Under the pieces are notes generated by a model, which was not told the origin of the DNA, did no database searches, and saw nothing but the letters and a program-made list of their open reading frames with translations. A stretch of 64,000 bases of DNA from Marinoscillum luteum (GTDB lineage: Bacteria; Bacteroidota; Bacteroidia; Cytophagales; Cyclobacteriaceae), in contig NZ_JBIPKE010000007.1 of the NCBI RefSeq assembly GCF_044005705.1, positions 1 to 64,000 on the forward strand. The letters run 5' to 3'. The translations under genes and the position numbers were made by a program. This document shows, in pieces, positions 61,471 to 64,000 of the stretch; the first letter of the stretch is position 1; each line of letters opens with the position of its first letter.

Positions 61471-62265
61471 ATGAAAAGATCTCATTCCATTTCCTTTATC
61501 CTCCTATTGATTGTTGTGTCATGCTCGTCCGAAAAGGAGAGCGATTTAAAGAAAGATTGTTCAGGGTCGGATCTCGTGGTGAGCATTGTTTCCGTGGAGC
61601 CTACCACATGCTCAGACAAGGGAGGTCTGATAGCTAGTACTACTGGTGGCGAGGGAGCTGTGACCTTTAGTATAAATGGTGCGGACTTTCAGCAAGAGGG
61701 CACCTTTGATGCCTTGTCTGCTGGCAATTATACCGTTACTGCGATGGATCAGAATGGCTGTACCGCAACTGTCAGTACGAATATTGATTCTGAGAGTGGA
61801 GGGGTGACGCTTGCTGTTGCAAGCCAGTCTTCAGCTGGTTGTGGTTCATTTAACGGCTCGGTTTCCCTGGGAGCCGCATCCGGTAATGGGGATTATACTT
61901 ATAGCAAGGATGGCAGTACTTTTCAATCGTCTTCCGAATTTGACGGACTTGCAGCCGGGGATTACACTTTTTCTGTTAAGGATGAAAGCGGATGCGTAGC
62001 TTCTGTTTCTGCCACCATAGACACGGGTGTCAGTCTTGATGCTGATATTATGCCTATCATCAGTGCCAACTGCGCTGTGCAAGGGTGTCATGGAGATGTT
62101 CAGTCACCGCTGCTTACGAGTAAGGCTTTGGTTATCGGGCAGGCAGCTCGCATCAAGGTTAGAACCAATGCCGGACAGATGCCGCCAGCCGGAAGGCCAG
62201 ATCTCACTCAGCAGCAAATAGACCTGATTGCTTGCTGGGTAGAAGATGGTGCCCTGGATAACTAG
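61471..62265 (+). CDS. SprB-repeat lipoprotein with cytochrome c-like C-terminus
   Basis: A protein of 264 residues from the ATG at 61471 (a frame opens at 61429, but only 61471 gives the lipoprotein signal). The lipobox is VVSC (cysteine at residue 18). Two SprB-type repeats follow (about 36-105 and 110-180): TCSDKGGLIASTTGGEGAVT, YTVTAMDQNGCTATVS, then GCGSFNGSVSLGAASGNGDY. The last 75 residues resemble a c-type cytochrome domain: IISANCAVQGCHGD has a C-x4-CH spacing in place of C-x2-CH, and GQMPPAGRPDLTQQQ offers a possible axial methionine. It may be a surface electron-transfer or adhesion protein. Haem attachment is not certain. Confidence 0.75.
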   Translation: MKRSHSISFILLLIVVSCSSEKESDLKKDCSGSDLVVSIVSVEPTTCSDKGGLIASTTGGEGAVTFSINGADFQQEGTFDALSAGNYTVTAMDQNGCTATVSTNIDSESGGVTLAVASQSSAGCGSFNGSVSLGAASGNGDYTYSKDGSTFQSSSEFDGLAAGDYTFSVKDESGCVASVSATIDTGVSLDADIMPIISANCAVQGCHGDVQSPLLTSKALVIGQAARIKVRTNAGQMPPAGRPDLTQQQIDLIACWVEDGALDN

Positions 62266-62294
62266 TACGGCCCGAACTCGGATAAATAATGTGA

Positions 62295-63293
62295 ATGCCT
62301 GTTATTAAGAAATCGGAATACAAGAAACCGCCATTTTACCTTTTCAATGCTCACCTTGAGACCATTGTGCCCTCCATGTTCTTTAAGGAGCCCGGCGACC
62401 TCTATGAGCGCGAACGACTTGAGCTTGGGGATGGAGATTTTTTGGATTTAGACTGGATCAAAAACAACAAAAACAGGTGTATTGTGATTACTCACGGACT
62501 TGAAGGTGGATCGGAAAGGTACTATGTCAAGCGCACTGCCAAATTTTTTAGAGATCGGGGATGGGACGTTATGGCATGGAACTGCCGGAGCTGTAGTGGA
62601 GAGATGAATCGTTTGCCCCGATTCTATCATCATGGCGACACAGAAGACCTGTCAGTGGTCATTGATCGGGTGATGGAGGAAGGTTACGAATCGGTGGTGC
62701 TGGTGGGATATTCCATGGGTGGAAGCATGAGCCTGAAATACCTCGGTGAGCAGTCACGAGCTTCCGAGATCAAGGGTGGTGTTTTCTTCTCCGTACCCTG
62801 TGACCTACGGGACAGTGCGATCCAACTTCTAAAAAGGGAGAATAGACTCTATGAGCAGCGTTTTTTGAAGAAGCTGGTGGAGAAAATCAGGATCAAGGCT
62901 GAGGCTCACCCAGGGGTGGTTTCTTCAGAGGGGCTAGATTCACTGCAAGATTTTGACACTTTTCATGACAGATACACGGCTCCCCTTCATGGCTTTCAGA
63001 GTAAGGACGATTTTTTTGCATCTGCTACGTGCGATCAATACTTACCAGGCATAAGCGTACCGGTGTTGATAGTGAATGCTCAAAACGATCCCATGTTGGG
63101 CCCTGCCTGTTCGCCTTATGACATAGCTCATCAAAGCGAATTTGTTTACCTGGAAACACCCAAAAAGGGAGGGCACGTTGGATTTACCTTGCCGGGAAAT
63201 GCCTACAGTTATATGGAGAAGCGGGCAGAGGCGTTCATCCACGAGCAGCTCGGAATCAGTCCTTCGGTTGAAAATTCAGAGATACAGAGTTGA
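62295..63293 (+). CDS. YheT-family alpha/beta hydrolase
   Basis: A protein of 332 residues. The N-terminus KPPFYLFNAHLETIVPSMFF is the YheT signature, followed by the oxyanion region ITHGLEGGSERYYVKRTAKF, AWNCRSCSGEMNRLPRFYHH and the nucleophile elbow LVGYSMGGSMSLKYLGE. The acid lies in NAQNDPMLGP and the last histidine in KKGGHVGFTLPG. The family includes esterases of unknown natural substrate. The 3' end overlaps the convergent MsrB gene by 38 bases. Confidence 0.92.
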   Translation: MPVIKKSEYKKPPFYLFNAHLETIVPSMFFKEPGDLYERERLELGDGDFLDLDWIKNNKNRCIVITHGLEGGSERYYVKRTAKFFRDRGWDVMAWNCRSCSGEMNRLPRFYHHGDTEDLSVVIDRVMEEGYESVVLVGYSMGGSMSLKYLGEQSRASEIKGGVFFSVPCDLRDSAIQLLKRENRLYEQRFLKKLVEKIRIKAEAHPGVVSSEGLDSLQDFDTFHDRYTAPLHGFQSKDDFFASATCDQYLPGISVPVLIVNAQNDPMLGPACSPYDIAHQSEFVYLETPKKGGHVGFTLPGNAYSYMEKRAEAFIHEQLGISPSVENSEIQS

Positions 63294-63765
63294 TGCAGTA
63301 CCTCAAACCTGTGGGTTTGGGGCCATCAGGGAAAATATGTCCTAGGTGACCACCACATCTGGCACAATGCACTTCGGTGCGAGCCATCCCGTATGAAGAG
63401 TCTTTTTCTTCCCCTACATTTGACTTTGCCAGAGGCTCATAGAAACTCGGCCACCCTGTACCGGATTTGAATTTGGTCTCAGAGCTGAATAGAGGTAGGT
63501 CACAGGCTTTACACACATAAGTTCCTTCTTTTTTATGATCCCAATAGGCTCCTGTAAAAGCACGCTCTGTGCCTTGCTCTCTCATTACATAATAGGCTTC
63601 CGGTGAAAGTCTTTGCTTCCATTCCGAATTTGCTAGTTTAATTGGGATGATATCACTTTCTGTAGTTTTCTCCTGGCCGCTCTCATTAGCTGTTTTTTCC
63701 TGGGCGCATGCCTGGCTGAGGATTCCAAGGATAATTACCGTACTTAATAATTTTAATCCGTTCAT
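63256..63765 (-). CDS. msrB: Peptide-methionine (R)-S-oxide reductase, exported lipoprotein
   Basis: A protein of 169 residues from the ATG at 63765 (the frame is open to 63816, but the signal begins here). The N-terminus is a lipoprotein signal (LSQAC, cysteine at residue 20). The MsrB domain follows: EWKQRLSPEAYYVMREQGTE, zinc cysteines CKAC and CARCGGH, the SGTGWPSF loop, HLGHIFPDGPKPTGLRYC with the catalytic cysteine, and INSVSLNF. It repairs methionine R-sulfoxide in envelope proteins. The location outside the cytoplasm is inferred from the signal. Confidence 0.95.
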   Translation of the reverse strand: MNGLKLLSTVIILGILSQACAQEKTANESGQEKTTESDIIPIKLANSEWKQRLSPEAYYVMREQGTERAFTGAYWDHKKEGTYVCKACDLPLFSSETKFKSGTGWPSFYEPLAKSNVGEEKDSSYGMARTEVHCARCGGHLGHIFPDGPKPTGLRYCINSVSLNFQPKD

Positions 63766-63843
63766 AAAAAGTCTGACAAGTGAGATTTGTGATTTGTTAC
63801 CTTTAACAAGAAACACGCTACTAAAAGTTTAAATTTTTTCAAT

Positions 63844-64000
63844 ATGAACAAAATATGCAAATGGACAGGTGTGGTGCTGGTGTCTCTGATGTTTGGGTGC
63901 AATCCCCAAAAGGCAGAATCCCCTCAGGACTATTCATACCAAGTGCCAGTAGATTATTATAAGCTCAACAACGGGTTGAAAGTGGTTTTTTCTCAGGATA
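63844..64000 (+). CDS. Start of an M16-family peptidase lipoprotein (cut by window edge)
   Basis: The first 52 residues of a gene that runs past the window. A lipoprotein signal (MNKICKWTGVVLVSLMFGC, cysteine at residue 19) is followed by YYKLNNGLKVVFSQD, which matches the first strand of the insulinase-like M16 peptidases (usually LxNGLRVIxxxD). The zinc motif HxxEH would lie beyond the window, so the call rests on a short segment. Confidence 0.65.
   Translation, partial: MNKICKWTGVVLVSLMFGCNPQKAESPQDYSYQVPVDYYKLNNGLKVVFSQD

Noticed and set aside
1..64000. CRISPR array, prophage or transposase genes
   Set aside because: No regularly spaced short repeats, phage structural or integrase genes, or DDE/tyrosine transposase motifs were seen on either strand.

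Overview
The window looks like a chromosomal segment of a Bacteroidota bacterium, most likely a marine or gliding-type member of the order Cytophagales. The evidence is a SusC/SusD pair, many Bacteroidota-restricted families (DUF2452, DUF3127, DUF2911, SprB repeats, two-component-regulator propellers), a single-chain PurL of about 1226 residues, promoters of the TTTG-N18..23-TAnnTTTG type and few strong Shine-Dalgarno sequences. No rRNA, CRISPR array, transposase or prophage was seen; there is one tRNA (Gln-TTG).

Layout. 1-270: truncated copy of a hairpin-rich repeat, then the leader of a SusC operon. 271-6161: SusC, SusD and two small lipoproteins, closed by a terminator. 6240-8520: AT-rich accessory segment with a PD-(D/E)XK-type nuclease-like protein and an orphan protein, separated by a long inverted repeat. 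8528-12284: lipoprotein, a minus-strand group (DinB/YfiT-like, membrane protein, AlkD-like glycosylase) and a TlpA-like thioredoxin lipoprotein. 12600-16460: a large fusion of an extracytoplasmic regulator propeller with a chemoreceptor signalling domain. 16693-17387: two tandem copies of the repeat. 17434-24266: minus-strand signalling operon with three histidine kinases and one receiver. 24639-31124: TolB-propeller amidohydrolase, ECF sigma factor operon, GH51 arabinofuranosidase. 31195-38813: housekeeping run on the minus strand (HI0933-type flavoprotein, UPF0045, pth, rplY, prs, tRNA-Gln, purL). 38854-46414: alpha/beta hydrolase diverging from a TetR-TolC-MFP-RND efflux operon. 46459-51336: metallophosphoesterase, YihY/BrkB protein, DUF4442 protein, sodium/solute symporter.

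51474-58796 is the most interesting stretch. Two divergent operons and one convergent gene encode the parts of a SiaA/SiaB/SiaC-like partner-switching pathway: a SiaB-type kinase, a SiaC-type phosphoprotein and a Cache-HAMP-PP2C phosphatase. With them are a histidine kinase, a receiver fused to a PP2C-like domain that has lost most metal-binding aspartates (a predicted pseudophosphatase), a small protein of 82 residues and a coiled-coil membrane protein. The diguanylate cyclase SiaD of the Pseudomonas pathway is absent, so the output is unknown.

58970-64000: small conserved proteins (DUF302, DUF2911, DUF3127 with an SSB-like tail, DUF2452), a SprB-repeat lipoprotein with a C-x4-CH haem-like motif, a YheT-type hydrolase, MsrB, and the start of an M16 peptidase cut by the window edge.

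All calls come from reading the sequence and recalled family knowledge; no database search was run.
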